DNA from: Deltaproteobacteria bacterium
GTDB taxonomy: Bacteria; Myxococcota_C; UBA6777
Length of the DNA stretch: 64,000 bases
Direction: 5' to 3'
NCBI GenBank assembly: GCA_002731275.1
Contig: PCBK01000044.1
Location: 1 to 64,000, forward strand
How positions within the stretch are numbered: position 1 is the stretch's first letter; each line of letters opens with the position of its first letter. Of this stretch, positions 15,453 to 24,305 are shown in pieces. The notes beneath the pieces are model-generated. The model had not been told where the DNA came from. It did no database searches and was given only the letters and a program-made list of their open reading frames with translations. Position numbers and translations under genes: made by a program.

Positions 15453-16766
15453 ATGTGGTTGCAGCAAGCGTTGATGGGCCTTGGGATTATGGGTCTATTT
15501 ACTGGTGTAGGATTTATCGCGACGACAAAGACCAAATCCCTGTGGCACAAACCGCGCTCGTGTTATATCTCCGGTACGAAGCCATATCGTTACCCACTCC
15601 CTCGACCAGTCCGTCCTCGTAAAACACCGCTCAAGCCCGATTGGGTGCGACGACCCAACCGCCCCTTTATGCGTGGTGTCAGCCTTGGTTTGTACTTCAA
15701 GCGTCCTGATTACGACTACGACAAGTATCTATATGATATCGCCAAGACGGGAGCGGGGCATGTGGCTTTTGTTGTGAGTTGGTACCAGCGCGATGTCAAG
15801 TCCACAGAGCTTCACCGACACCCCAAAAAGACCGTCAGTGATGCCCGGCTTGTGATGACGATCAGGCAGGCGAGAGCGCGCGGTTTGCAGGTGTTCTTGT
15901 TGCCGATTATCCGTCTTGAACAGCGCGGACCTGATGATTGGCGTGGTGTGATCAAGCCTAAGGATCTCGACGCCTGGTGGCGTAGTTATCGAGGATATAT
16001 CCTTCACTACGCCCAGCTCGCCCAGCGGCATGGTGTCGACCTGTTCTCTGTCGGCAGTGAGCTGGTGAGTATGGAGACACATCGTTGGCGCTGGCAGGCG
16101 CTGATCCAGGCGGTACGTGGTATCTTTCCTGGCTCGTTGACGTACTCCGCCAACTGGGACCACTACGAACCGGTGACATTTTGGGATTCACTCGACTATA
16201 TCGGTATCAGCAATTACTACGAGTTGAGCAAAAAGAAGAACCCGCCCATCTCGTTGTTGCGCAAAAGGTGGACGAAGATCCGTCACCGCGTCGAGAATTG
16301 GAAGAGAAAATATCCCAGACAACCCCTCATCTTTACGGAGGTTGGCTATTATAGCCAGCTTGGGACCAACATCTATCCGTGGGATTACACCCGAGACCAA
16401 CCCCTCTCCATCGAAGAGCAGAGACGATGCTATCGAGCGTTTGTCGATGTCTGGAGCCAAAGTCCCGTCCTGCAAGGCGTGTTCTTTTGGAACTGGTTTG
16501 GAGGCGGAGGCCCCCGAGACAAGGGGTATTCTCCAAGAGGGAAGCCCGCGGAGTGTATCATGCGTGATTGGTTCTCGTATATCCGCAAAAAAGAACGAAA
16601 GGCCTCCTTCTCACGTTGGATTCACAAGGGGAGGGGGTATCGATCGATTCCGGCACGTGCGATGTTGCCTGCGCAGTCAAAAAAGCAGTTGCATCCAGCA
16701 CAAAGATCTGTGAACATCCCTTCCAAACGTCCTCTTGTTAGAAAAACACAACCCAAATCGAGATGA
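15453..16766 (+). CDS. GH113-like TIM-barrel glycoside hydrolase, secreted or membrane-anchored
   Basis: A 437-residue protein starting with a hydrophobic segment (signal or anchor) and then a basic Pro-rich linker. The catalytic domain matches the GH113-like TIM-barrel group: GVSLGLYF start, WWRSYRGYI, SVGSELVSME with the putative acid/base Glu (near 197), FTEVGYYS with the putative nucleophile Glu (near 294), and the closing FFWNWFGGGG and SPRGKPAE. Known GH113 enzymes are beta-mannanases, but many relatives are uncharacterised. ATG at 15453 has AAAGGA upstream; a GTG/ATG pair at 15423/15426 is possible. Its stop overlaps the upstream ATG candidate of the VWA-FHA gene. A link between this enzyme and kinase signalling is inference. 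Confidence 0.82.
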   Translation: MWLQQALMGLGIMGLFTGVGFIATTKTKSLWHKPRSCYISGTKPYRYPLPRPVRPRKTPLKPDWVRRPNRPFMRGVSLGLYFKRPDYDYDKYLYDIAKTGAGHVAFVVSWYQRDVKSTELHRHPKKTVSDARLVMTIRQARARGLQVFLLPIIRLEQRGPDDWRGVIKPKDLDAWWRSYRGYILHYAQLAQRHGVDLFSVGSELVSMETHRWRWQALIQAVRGIFPGSLTYSANWDHYEPVTFWDSLDYIGISNYYELSKKKNPPISLLRKRWTKIRHRVENWKRKYPRQPLIFTEVGYYSQLGTNIYPWDYTRDQPLSIEEQRRCYRAFVDVWSQSPVLQGVFFWNWFGGGGPRDKGYSPRGKPAECIMRDWFSYIRKKERKASFSRWIHKGRGYRSIPARAMLPAQSKKQLHPAQRSVNIPSKRPLVRKTQPKSR

Positions 16767-16780
16767 GCAAAGGAGCTATC

Positions 16781-18463
16781 ATGGGGAGTCCTCCACTTTC
16801 CTTGCAGTACCAATTGGCCTACCCAACACTCGGCGTCGATCAGCAATTGACCCAGCCGTTGATGCTGACCTTCAAAGCAGAAGACACCAAGATCACAGAA
16901 CGTCCACCGCTGACGTTGATGTTGTGTGTTGACCTGTCTGGATCGATGATGGGGCGCCCACTTGAGCTCGTCGTCGAGTCTCTCAAGATGTTGCTCAACC
17001 AACTCAACCCCAACGACCGTCTTGGGATGGTGACATTTGCCAACAAAGGTCGTCTTGTCAGTCCTGTGCGCAAGCTCGATCCCGAAGGCCGAGGATTTTT
17101 TCTCGGTGTGTTGAGCAGTATCCAGGCGGCAGGGAGCACCAATCTCGAAGAAGGGATTCGTCTCGCGCTTAAAGAGATGCCCGAATGTCGGGACGGTGAG
17201 ATCGCACACGTCGTCTTGTTGTCCGATGGAAAACCCAACCGTGGGGAGACTGAGACGCGGCTGCTCAGTAAGATCGTTGCAGAACAGCGTGGCGGTGTGA
17301 CCGTTAGTTGCTTTGGGTATGGGCTCAAGCACGACGAAGATATGCTCCAGGTGCTCGCCAAAAAGGGAGGTGGTGGGTACGCGTATATCGAGAGTGAGGA
17401 TGTCGCACCGCTTGCGTTCGCGAAGGAGTTGGGGAGTCTGTTCAGTATGGTGGGGACGGACATCAAGTTTTTGTTGCGTCCTTGTGGTGGCGCTGCGGTG
17501 ATCAAGCTACGTGGTTCACAAACCATTCGCTATACAGAGAGGGGCATGTTGATCGAAGTCCCAGATATGATCGCCGGTCAACAGATCCACCTGTTGCTGG
17601 ATCTGCAGATCCAAACGCCCGGACGCGCTGGCCGACATGCGCTCGCGGAGACAGAGCTGCGATACACACTGCCAGGTACGCGACCACAAGAGATCTCACT
17701 CGTGCAGACCATTTACTACGATGTGGGGGACGATGTCTCCGTGCAGATCCATCCTGATGTGGCGGACAGGGTGTTGTTGCAAGAGCTGGCAGAGGCCTGG
17801 GAAGAAGCCCACACATACGCCTCGATGAGACAATTTGATCACGCCAAACAGTTGATCACGCCTTTTCTGGCGCGCCTGAAAAAAGCACCGGGCTACAATG
17901 TCGAGGGGAGCGAGATTCGCAACTGGTATGAACAAATTGTCGATGAGATCTCTATCTTTACACAGCGGCCTGATGAGGAGCGATACCAACAGATCCGCAA
18001 GGCCGCCAAGAGCGAAATGGCTGATCCGACAGGTGTGTTGAGGAGAGGGAATACCTCTATCATCAATTTAAATACAACCCAACGTGAGTTGTTGTCTCGT
18101 TTGATGCAGAAAGTATTTGGTGTCCCTCATGCACACCTCAAAGTCGAGAAGACGATGGAGGGGAGCAAGATCCCTGTGGGGACCAATTTCCCGATCTTGG
18201 GAGAGACCTCGATTGGGCGTCTTGGACAGGTCCAGCTCGATCACGACGCCGTGAGCAAGCGACATGTCCGTCTTGTCGCGACTCCTGCTGGGTATCTGGT
18301 GATCGACTTGATGTCGACCAACACACCCAAAGTCAACGACAAGCCCGTGAAAGAACCCACACTGCTCAAAGAGAATGATCGCATTCAAATTGGTGGTTTT
18401 GTGCTCTCTTTCCATATGGGCATCGCGCCTAACCTGGGCCCCGGCATGTTTCCTGTCGAGTGA
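16781..18463 (+). CDS. VWA domain protein with C-terminal FHA domain
   Basis: A 560-residue cytoplasmic-looking protein. A von Willebrand A domain starts near residue 45 with the intact MIDAS motif DLSGSM (near 50) and the later MIDAS Thr in GSTNLEEG. A helical middle follows, then an FHA domain at about 470-545 with GETSIGR, SKRHVRL and STN, the residues that bind phosphothreonine. The FHA fits the kinase two genes upstream, suggesting that the protein binds a product of that kinase (inference). AAAGGAG precedes the ATG at 16781 by five bases; an ATG at 16763 would overlap the previous stop (ATGA). Confidence 0.87.
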   Translation: MGSPPLSLQYQLAYPTLGVDQQLTQPLMLTFKAEDTKITERPPLTLMLCVDLSGSMMGRPLELVVESLKMLLNQLNPNDRLGMVTFANKGRLVSPVRKLDPEGRGFFLGVLSSIQAAGSTNLEEGIRLALKEMPECRDGEIAHVVLLSDGKPNRGETETRLLSKIVAEQRGGVTVSCFGYGLKHDEDMLQVLAKKGGGGYAYIESEDVAPLAFAKELGSLFSMVGTDIKFLLRPCGGAAVIKLRGSQTIRYTERGMLIEVPDMIAGQQIHLLLDLQIQTPGRAGRHALAETELRYTLPGTRPQEISLVQTIYYDVGDDVSVQIHPDVADRVLLQELAEAWEEAHTYASMRQFDHAKQLITPFLARLKKAPGYNVEGSEIRNWYEQIVDEISIFTQRPDEERYQQIRKAAKSEMADPTGVLRRGNTSIINLNTTQRELLSRLMQKVFGVPHAHLKVEKTMEGSKIPVGTNFPILGETSIGRLGQVQLDHDAVSKRHVRLVATPAGYLVIDLMSTNTPKVNDKPVKEPTLLKENDRIQIGGFVLSFHMGIAPNLGPGMFPVE

Positions 18464-18625
18464 GCCTTTTTCTCGTGTGGTTTTTGAGAAAGGCGAGGAA
18501 ATTGTCTTTTGAGTTTCAGTCTTCCGGGAAAGTCATCTTGCTATTTTTGTGATTGGCACTATATTGTCATGCAGCTTCAATTTGAGAAGCCAATTTTGTG
18601 TATTACATACAAGGAGATATAGAGA

Positions 18626-18967
18626 ATGAGCGCGGATGGAAAAATGCCAAATGTTGTTGAAGTGACCGAAGAGACCTTTGAAGCGGAAGTGTTGCAATCT
18701 GATGTTCCTGTATTGCTCGACTTTTGGGCTGTTTGGTGTGGACCCTGTAAAGCGATCGCGCCTATCCTCAAAGAACTCGCTGCTGAGTACGACGGCAAGA
18801 TCAAGGTCGCGAAGATGGACGTTGATTCCAACAACAAAACCCCTGCAAAGCTCGGAATCCGTGGTATCCCCACGTTGATCATTTTCAAGGGTGGCGAAGA
18901 AGTGAAGCGTCACGTCGGTGCTGGACCCAAAGCGTTTTACACCAACATGATCGAAGAAGTCCTCTAA
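18626..18967 (+). CDS. trxA: Thioredoxin
   Basis: A 113-residue thioredoxin of normal length, with the redox motif WCGPC (Cys 38 and 41), the Asp buried beside it (LLDFWA), and the cis-Pro segment GIPTLIIF. It reduces protein disulfides in the cytoplasm using thioredoxin reductase, which is not in this window. AAGGAG at 18611-18616 supports the start. The 162-bp gap after the VWA-FHA gene suggests its own promoter, though I could not identify one with confidence. Confidence 0.96.
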   Translation: MSADGKMPNVVEVTEETFEAEVLQSDVPVLLDFWAVWCGPCKAIAPILKELAAEYDGKIKVAKMDVDSNNKTPAKLGIRGIPTLIIFKGGEEVKRHVGAGPKAFYTNMIEEVL

Positions 18968-19026
18968 TCATCCCCCTCCCTCTCTGACCAAAACACCCCC
19001 TTTTCCCCACATCGACAAAATGTGCC

Positions 19027-19125
19027 GGTTGCTCTCAAAGCAAGCGTGCAACGATCAATGTTCACAACACAAAAAAAGATGTCTTTTTTCGTTGGATCAT
19101 TGCGACATCTTGCTTTGAGAGGCTC
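19027..19125. repeat. Long imperfect hairpin downstream of trxA
   Basis: Arms CTCTCAAAGCAAG (19032-19044) and CTTGCTTTGAGAG (19109-19121) pair perfectly over 13 bases. The next bases inward also pair with a few mismatches to about 30 bp. The apex carries AAAAAAGA/TCTTTTTT at about 19072-19089, which could act as a weak bidirectional terminator between trxA and the convergent lipoprotein gene. It directly precedes the four smaller hairpins at 19130-19283. Confidence 0.55.
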
Positions 19126-19129
19126 TTTT

Positions 19130-19283
19130 GAACTGGAGTGACTCACAGTTCGTTGTCTTGAATGTGTTCTTTACAGGAGTAACGCCTGTAAAAGAGCATA
19201 CGTACGAGTTGGAGTAGCTCACAAAACTCGTCTTCTTGCGAAGTCAAAGCAACGATATAGGACTGGAGTAACTCACAGATCCT
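19130..19283 (+). ncRNA. Array of four hairpins with a shared GGAGT core (possible structured RNA)
   Basis: Hairpins lie at 19130-19151, 19170-19192, 19205-19230 and 19259-19283. Three carry the core GGAGTnnCTCACA near the apex while the lower stems differ but stay paired (GAACT/AGTTC, CGAGTT/AACTCG, AGGA/TCCT). The second has GGAGTAAC on a TTTACAGG/CCTGTAAA stem. Changed stems with a conserved core suggest selection on RNA or DNA structure. Arrays of GGA-bearing hairpins resemble CsrA/RsmA-titrating RNAs, but here GGA may be base-paired and no promoter was identified, so this is only a candidate. Confidence 0.4.
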
Positions 19284-19406
19284 TTGATTGGCTATGTCCT
19301 TATACTTACGGCGTAGATCGAAGAGAGCTTGAGGGATTTTTTCAAAAAAGTGAGCAAAAAGTGGAGAGGGCGTTGGCTGGGGCGGGGATGATGGATTTTG
19401 GGGGGT

Positions 19407-20342
19407 TCAGGGACCTCCAGGAGGGACGCTCAGGTTGTATTCGAGTGTGGGGTTGGAGAAAGGTTTGACCTTCCAACGTTTGGCAAACCACCAGACGCAC
19501 CAGACAACGGAGTGTTTTTTGTGTGGCTTGGAGACGATCCGTAACTTGCTGACTTTTCCGTCGCTGGAGAAGGTCAGGTGCATCTTGAGTGGTCCGATAC
19601 TCGCGGGAAAGCGACGCTTTTTAAAGCATCTACGAAGTTTTATTCGTTGTTCGGAGAGTTGCGACGCGAGCTCTCTGGCGAGGGTCGGTTCCATGTGCAT
19701 GCTGTTTGCCGGGAGTTGAAGCCATCCCTTTTTTTGTCTGGTTCGGTAGATCGCACGTTTGAGTCGGCTCATTGCACGTGTCAGTGGTCCAGCCGCGTCT
19801 TGTTGGAGGAGGCGTCCCTGATGGTAGAGCAACCATTCACCGTTGTGGATCGCGCCGAGCCCTGTTTCGCGAGGGGTTTTCATGGCGCGCAAGAGAAAAC
19901 GTCGGCCACGTGCAAAGAAGAAGATCTGCTGTCGCGTGTGTTGTGGACTGAGTTCTTCGTTGACCTCTGCGGGCTTGAGGGATTTTAATGAGGACAAGAT
20001 GCCTCGCAAAGGCGCTTTCTCGATCGCGTGTCCGAAGGCGATATCTGCCTCATTCATCCTGACCATCCACCATGACTTCTCCTCTCTCGTGAAGAAGTAA
20101 CGTGTGAGTGTGCCCTTCTTGGAGCGTAGATGAAGTTGGATATGCTCGACGTAGGGGAGCTTAAAGTGCGTATGGGAGGTGTGCGTTGTCTGGTTTGGGG
20201 TCAACGCTGAGACTGGCGTTTTGAGCAACTTTGCAGCGCTCAATTGTGGGGTTGATGATGTTGAGGGGATCTCACGACTTTGGCACGCCGTTAACAACAA
20301 ACCACTCATACAACCTATCCAGATCCAACCAAATACACGCAC
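19407..20342 (-). CDS. Lipoprotein with AgmX/TonB-C-like C-terminal domain
   Basis: A 311-residue protein with a lipoprotein signal ending LLTAC (about residue 20), a Ser/Thr-rich linker, a central domain with a W-rich start (SWWMVRM), and a C-terminal domain from about 235 (LRRCFKKR ... LKMHLTFSSDGKVSKLRI ... VPPGG) like the AgmX/PglI domain related to TonB C-termini. It probably spans the periplasm or binds the envelope. It starts at GTG 20342, chosen for the strong AAGGAGGAGG just upstream. It is divergent from the HD nucleotidase gene. Function unknown. Confidence 0.75.
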   Translation of the reverse strand: MRVFGWIWIGCMSGLLLTACQSREIPSTSSTPQLSAAKLLKTPVSALTPNQTTHTSHTHFKLPYVEHIQLHLRSKKGTLTRYFFTREEKSWWMVRMNEADIAFGHAIEKAPLRGILSSLKSLKPAEVNEELSPQHTRQQIFFFARGRRFLLRAMKTPRETGLGAIHNGEWLLYHQGRLLQQDAAGPLTRAMSRLKRAIYRTRQKKGWLQLPANSMHMEPTLARELASQLSEQRIKLRRCFKKRRFPASIGPLKMHLTFSSDGKVSKLRIVSKPHKKHSVVWCVWWFAKRWKVKPFSNPTLEYNLSVPPGGP

Positions 20343-20527
20343 GGATTCCTCCTCCTTCTTTTTTTCATTCGTTCGTTGGTTTCGACATCAGAGAGTGATG
20401 TTTTCTTTGATATAAGTTATCATGACGACTTCGGGACGTAAAAAAAACGCCACGTGACAACGAGATATACCCACTGAGGTTTGGTCGGGTATGTATAAAT
20501 ACTTTATGAAAACAGGAGGGTAGAGAC

Positions 20528-21241
20528 ATGGCTCCGCATGTAAATGTTGACGCTTCTTTGCACACAATGGCGACTTTTCTGCACCTTCTCAAGCATCTAC
20601 CACGCACAGGATGGGCCGCTCGTGGCCTCTCTACCGTTGAATCCGTTGCGTCTCACTCTCATGGCGCGGCGATATGGGCATGTTGGCTCGCACAGCGCTC
20701 GAATCTCAAGCGATCTGAGAGGATCGATCAGCGCGATCCGATCGATCAGTCAGATCGCGGCGCAAGCGCTCCGACTGAAGGCTCCCCTTTACAACTCGAA
20801 AAAGTATTGAAGATGGCTTTATTACACGATCTGCCAGAGGCCGTCACGGGGGATCTGATGCCTTCACAAAAGGAGAGCCTGTTTGGTCCCTCTAAAGACG
20901 CGCAGCGAGAGGCGATCGCGGCTGCTGAAGCGCGCTTTTGGGAGACGTTGTTGATGCCCTTTGCACAAAAACAAGGGGACACAGACAAGGCGATCTTTGA
21001 AGATTGGCGTGCGCTGTGGGCGGAGTACAGAGAGGGAGAGACACCTGAAGCCAAAATTGTGAAGCAGGCCGACGCGCTCGACTGTGTGATGCAGGCCATC
21101 GTGTATCAAGAGCTTCATGAGCGCTCGCTCTCGGATTTTGCGCGTCTGATCGAGAAAGCCGCAGGGGACGATCCACAACTCAAAGAGGAATTACAGGCGT
21201 ACTGGCGACAGAGCCTCACCCCCAAAGACCTCCCTTTTTGA
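20528..21241 (+). CDS. HD-domain hydrolase (YfbR/HDDC2-type 5'-deoxynucleotidase)
   Basis: A 237-residue HD-superfamily phosphohydrolase. Metal-binding residues are visible in ESVASHSHG, LLHDLPEAVTGDL and KQADALD, the exact pattern of the 5'-deoxynucleotidase group that dephosphorylates deoxynucleoside monophosphates. A variable acidic insertion (about residues 57-80) separates the first His from the HD pair and is longer than usual. AGGAGG lies upstream of the ATG. It is convergent with rnmV across a 190-bp repeat-bearing gap. Confidence 0.88.
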   Translation: MAPHVNVDASLHTMATFLHLLKHLPRTGWAARGLSTVESVASHSHGAAIWACWLAQRSNLKRSERIDQRDPIDQSDRGASAPTEGSPLQLEKVLKMALLHDLPEAVTGDLMPSQKESLFGPSKDAQREAIAAAEARFWETLLMPFAQKQGDTDKAIFEDWRALWAEYREGETPEAKIVKQADALDCVMQAIVYQELHERSLSDFARLIEKAAGDDPQLKEELQAYWRQSLTPKDLPF

Positions 21242-21327
21242 GCGAGAGCTGTCTTGGTGGACTTCGCTTGCCTTAAGCCCATCCACTGCCCTCTTGTGTT
21301 CGCTTTTTTCTATCCAACGGCCTTAAT

Positions 21328-21431
21328 GGTCCTCTCGCGAAAAGGACATACAACATCGAGGTCGGACACAAGGCCCGACCCTACGGAAGAAATGCAACAT
21401 CATGCTCGTGCGTTTACTTCGCGAGAGGACC
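21328..21431. repeat. Inverted repeat with a dispersed arm in its loop
   Basis: GGTCCTCTCGCGAA (21328-21341) and TTCGCGAGAGGACC (21418-21431) form a perfect 14-bp inverted repeat, extended outward by TTAA words. It sits between the convergent HD and RNase M5 genes, ending two bases before the rnmV stop. Inside the loop at 21360-21383 is a solitary copy of the arm of the 126-bp element at 11829-11954. It may serve as a bidirectional terminator into which a repeat was inserted (inference). Confidence 0.6.
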
Positions 21432-21433
21432 AC

Positions 21434-21982
21434 TTAATCGAGGAGTGAGACTGCGTGTTTGAACTCGCTACGTTCGATACCAAAGTGGTTGAGGCGTCTG
21501 AGGAATTGTTTGGCGTTGGTGTGCCCGATGCTGAGCATTTCGCCGGCGAGGAAGCGACGTCTTTGTGCGTTGGGATGTCCACAAAGGCCGTATTCTTGGA
21601 GGTCAGCGATCGTGAATTGTCCTGTGGAGGTGAGCAGTTCGTATTTACTTTGTGCGAGCGCGTGCCGAATGGCAGCGGGAGAGGCGTACTCAACGCCGTA
21701 CTTACCATCTCGCTCTCTGTATCCCTGTTTCTTCGCGAGGAAGGCGTGTTTGGCTCCAGGAATATGCTTGGACAAGATCGCACGGATCTTTTCACCTGCG
21801 TGATCCGGGTCCGTAAAGATGATCAGCCCTGTGCGTTCGTGGATCGCTTGTAGCTCCGCGAGTGTTTTTGGGTTTTGCACACCAAACCCACTGACAGCAA
21901 ACAGCTCCGCGTCCACTGCCGCTTTGACCGCTGTGATATCATCTTTTCCTTCGACGACGATGACTTCTTTGATCTTTGCCAT
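21434..21982 (-). CDS. rnmV: Ribonuclease M5 (Toprim domain)
   Basis: A 182-residue Toprim nuclease, near the length of Bacillus RNase M5. The Toprim Glu is in VVEGKDD (residues 10-15) and the DxD in FTDPDHAG (near 57). The C-terminal half (ending LLD) is helical as in RNase M5, which matures the 5S rRNA precursor together with ribosomal protein L18. It begins 11 bases after the malQ stop and is probably cotranscribed with it. A related primase-like Toprim protein cannot be fully excluded, but the order of motifs and length favour M5. Confidence 0.88.
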   Translation of the reverse strand: MAKIKEVIVVEGKDDITAVKAAVDAELFAVSGFGVQNPKTLAELQAIHERTGLIIFTDPDHAGEKIRAILSKHIPGAKHAFLAKKQGYRERDGKYGVEYASPAAIRHALAQSKYELLTSTGQFTIADLQEYGLCGHPNAQRRRFLAGEMLSIGHTNAKQFLRRLNHFGIERSEFKHAVSLLD

Positions 21983-21993
21983 GTGTGTTCCTC

Positions 21994-23496
21994 CTATGCG
22001 CGGTTAAAGAGGTGGATCAGGTGTCGAAGATGCTCGAAGGGGTGACGATCCATAAAGTGATGAGGGGTCGCACGCCAAGACCAGTTGTTCTCCGTCGTAC
22101 CCGGCATATTGAAGCGAGCTTCTGCGCCAAGTCCCAAGACATCTTGGAGGGGAATGATCGCCGTGTGGGAGACGGACATCAAGGCCAACCTGATCAAGAA
22201 CCAGTGACTCTCATGATCGTCGACGTGGCGTCCCAAGTAATCGAAGAGGCGGTGTTTGTCTTCTTGGCTGGCCTCTGTCTGGAACCAGCCTTTGGCTGTG
22301 TTGTTGTCGTGTGTTCCTGTATATACGATGCTGTTCTTTTCGATGTTGTGGGGCGTGTAGAGGTTGGTCGCGACATCCGGTCCAAACGCAAAGAGGAGGA
22401 TTTTCATGCCAGGGAAGCCGAGCGTGTCGAGGAGCTCTCTGACATCATCGGTGATCATGCCGAGGTCTTCTGCGATGAGGGGGAGGTCGCCGAGTGTCTC
22501 TTGAAGAGCTTCGAAGAGAGGGAGTCCTGGTCCTTTTTCCCATTTGCCGTTGATCGCGGTCTCTTCTTCGATGGGGATCTCCCAATAGCCTGCAAAACCA
22601 CGAAAGTGGTCGAGTCTGACAATGTCGAAGATTTCGAGATTGTGCTTCATACGCTCGATCCACCAACTGAAGCCATCTTCCTCCACTTTGTCCCAATCGT
22701 AGACGGGGTTTCCCCAGCGTTGCCCTGTCTCACTGAAGTAATCTGGTGGGGCGCCTGAGACGAACGTTGGGCGCTTGTGCTCATCGAGCTTGAAGTTTTC
22801 TGGGTGTGCCCATGTGTCGGCGCTGTCGTGGTTGACGTAGATGGGGATATCTCCTATCAACTTGCGCTCTTTTTGGCCACAGTACTGCTTGAGTTCATCC
22901 CACTGTGAGAAGAACAGATATTGTACAAAGCAGGTATATTCGAATGCTTCGTGGTGTTCACGTTTCCATTGTTGGAGTGTCTGTGGGTCGCGATCGCGGA
23001 AGGGGGCAGGCCAATCGACCCAGCTGACGTCGTCAAATTGTCTCTTGAGGTTGACGAACATCGCGTAGTCTTCGAGCCAATATTGGTGTTTTTTACAAAA
23101 ACGTTCAAAAGCGCTGCGATCCTGGTGGCTTGTGCGCCATGCCTCGTAAGCGCGTTTGAGCAGGCCCATCTTCCACTCTGTGACGGCGGGAAAGTCGACG
23201 TGGTCAATGGGAAATTCTGTCGGCGGTGTGAGCGCGTCTTGCGGGAGCAGCTGTGCGTCATGTAAGCGCTGTGGGCTGATCATGAGTGGGTTTCCTGCGA
23301 AGGCGGAGTCACTGCTGTAGGGGGAGTTTCCAAAGGTGGGGGAGGTTGGGTTGAGGGGAAGAAGCTGCCAGTAAGTCAGGTTGTATTCTGTCAGAAAATC
23401 GACGAATTGGTGTGCGGCTGTGCCGAGATCGCCGATCCCGTAGCTCGATGGCAAGGAAGTGATGTGAAATAGGATTCCGCTTTTACGGGACATCAT
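21994..23496 (-). CDS. malQ: 4-alpha-glucanotransferase (amylomaltase, GH77)
   Basis: A 500-residue GH77 enzyme of normal length. Catalytic residues are visible: nucleophile Asp in VRLDHFRG, acid/base Glu in IAEDLG, transition-state Asp in TGTHDNNT. The N-terminal SLPSSYGIGDLG and PYSSDSAFAGNP are hallmarks. It transfers maltosyl units between glucans in the cytoplasm, in maltodextrin or glycogen metabolism. ATG at 23496 has AAAGG upstream; 23493 and 23514 are alternatives. No other glycogen gene is nearby; the partner rnmV is unrelated in function. Confidence 0.95.
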   Translation of the reverse strand: MMSRKSGILFHITSLPSSYGIGDLGTAAHQFVDFLTEYNLTYWQLLPLNPTSPTFGNSPYSSDSAFAGNPLMISPQRLHDAQLLPQDALTPPTEFPIDHVDFPAVTEWKMGLLKRAYEAWRTSHQDRSAFERFCKKHQYWLEDYAMFVNLKRQFDDVSWVDWPAPFRDRDPQTLQQWKREHHEAFEYTCFVQYLFFSQWDELKQYCGQKERKLIGDIPIYVNHDSADTWAHPENFKLDEHKRPTFVSGAPPDYFSETGQRWGNPVYDWDKVEEDGFSWWIERMKHNLEIFDIVRLDHFRGFAGYWEIPIEEETAINGKWEKGPGLPLFEALQETLGDLPLIAEDLGMITDDVRELLDTLGFPGMKILLFAFGPDVATNLYTPHNIEKNSIVYTGTHDNNTAKGWFQTEASQEDKHRLFDYLGRHVDDHESHWFLIRLALMSVSHTAIIPLQDVLGLGAEARFNMPGTTENNWSWRATPHHFMDRHPFEHLRHLIHLFNRA

Positions 23497-23759
23497 CAGA
23501 CTCAAACCTTTCATGTTGGTGAAGCGCGAAGCCCCCTTTCTTCAGGAGGGGGAGGGAGCACAAACGAGGTGCAATATACCAAAGTCTCCCAGAAAGACAT
23601 ACCCTTTTGGCGTTCTTTTTGTGCCTGTGTGGAGAAAAAGTGTCTTGGGTTTGGCGTCTTTGTGTGGGAGGTTGTATATTGAGTGAAGAGAAAGAACCAT
23701 CCCTTGCGCTGCCTCATGATGACGAGCTGTGAAGGGGGTGTTTGCGTAAAGGATTGATT
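23497..23759. other. Divergent intergenic region with small inverted repeats
   Basis: This gap separates divergent genes and should contain both promoters, which I could not place with confidence. It holds a CCCCCT/AGGGGG hairpin at 23532-23552 next to GAAGCGCGAAG, in the style of the structured repeats at 35415-36929, and an outer CAATATAC/GTATATTG pair near 23572 and 23674. The functions are unknown. Confidence 0.3.
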
Positions 23760-24302
23760 ATGTCGAATGTATCTCCATCACAGCGACCCTACAACGCTCT
23801 GAAGAGGGCTTTTGGGTGGGTTGTGTTTGTCTGCGTGGGGCTCTTATTCTGTGGTTGCCCACCTGCCGAGACGATCAAGAAACAAGAAGTGATCGCACCC
23901 AAATCTCAATTGTACAAGCGCGCACGTTTGTTCAACGGCCTCTTGCGTTGGAAAGCATACCAACGCGCCAAGCCCTACGTCAGCACCAAGCACCGCGCGT
24001 CATTTATGTTGAAGTGGGAGGGGCAGCGCGGAAAGATGCGCATCACCGGTTACTCCATCCGTGACGTGACCTTTGAGGGAGAGGGCAAGCGCGCGGTTGT
24101 TCTCGTGTCGCAACAACGTTACACCCTGCCTTCTGTGACCGTGAAGAGTGTGTTGTTGCAACAACTCTGGGAGTCCAAGCAGGGACTTTGGTTTTACAAA
24201 GGCGAGAAGAAAAAGACCCCCACAAAAGTGTCCCCCACACCCTCCAAAACAACCTCCTCTTCAAAGACTGCGCCTCCCAAGACACGCCCCGCCAAGCCAT
24301 AA
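23760..24302 (+). CDS. Small uncharacterised lipoprotein
   Basis: A 180-residue protein with a short N-terminal stretch, a hydrophobic segment and lipobox ending FCGC (about residue 33). The mature part has about 100 residues of basic beta-strand-like sequence and a Lys/Thr/Pro/Ser-rich tail of about 35 residues. ATG at 23760 has AAAGGA upstream; a TTG 18 bases earlier is unlikely. It is divergent from malQ and followed by a weak terminator-like hairpin. I do not recognise the family. Confidence 0.68.
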   Translation: MSNVSPSQRPYNALKRAFGWVVFVCVGLLFCGCPPAETIKKQEVIAPKSQLYKRARLFNGLLRWKAYQRAKPYVSTKHRASFMLKWEGQRGKMRITGYSIRDVTFEGEGKRAVVLVSQQRYTLPSVTVKSVLLQQLWESKQGLWFYKGEKKKTPTKVSPTPSKTTSSSKTAPPKTRPAKP

Positions 24303-24305
24303 TAT

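Noticed and set aside
18550-18573. Sigma-54-like promoter before trxA
   Set aside because: TTGGCAC is present, but the expected TTGCA at -12 is TTGTC and GC is missing at the key position.
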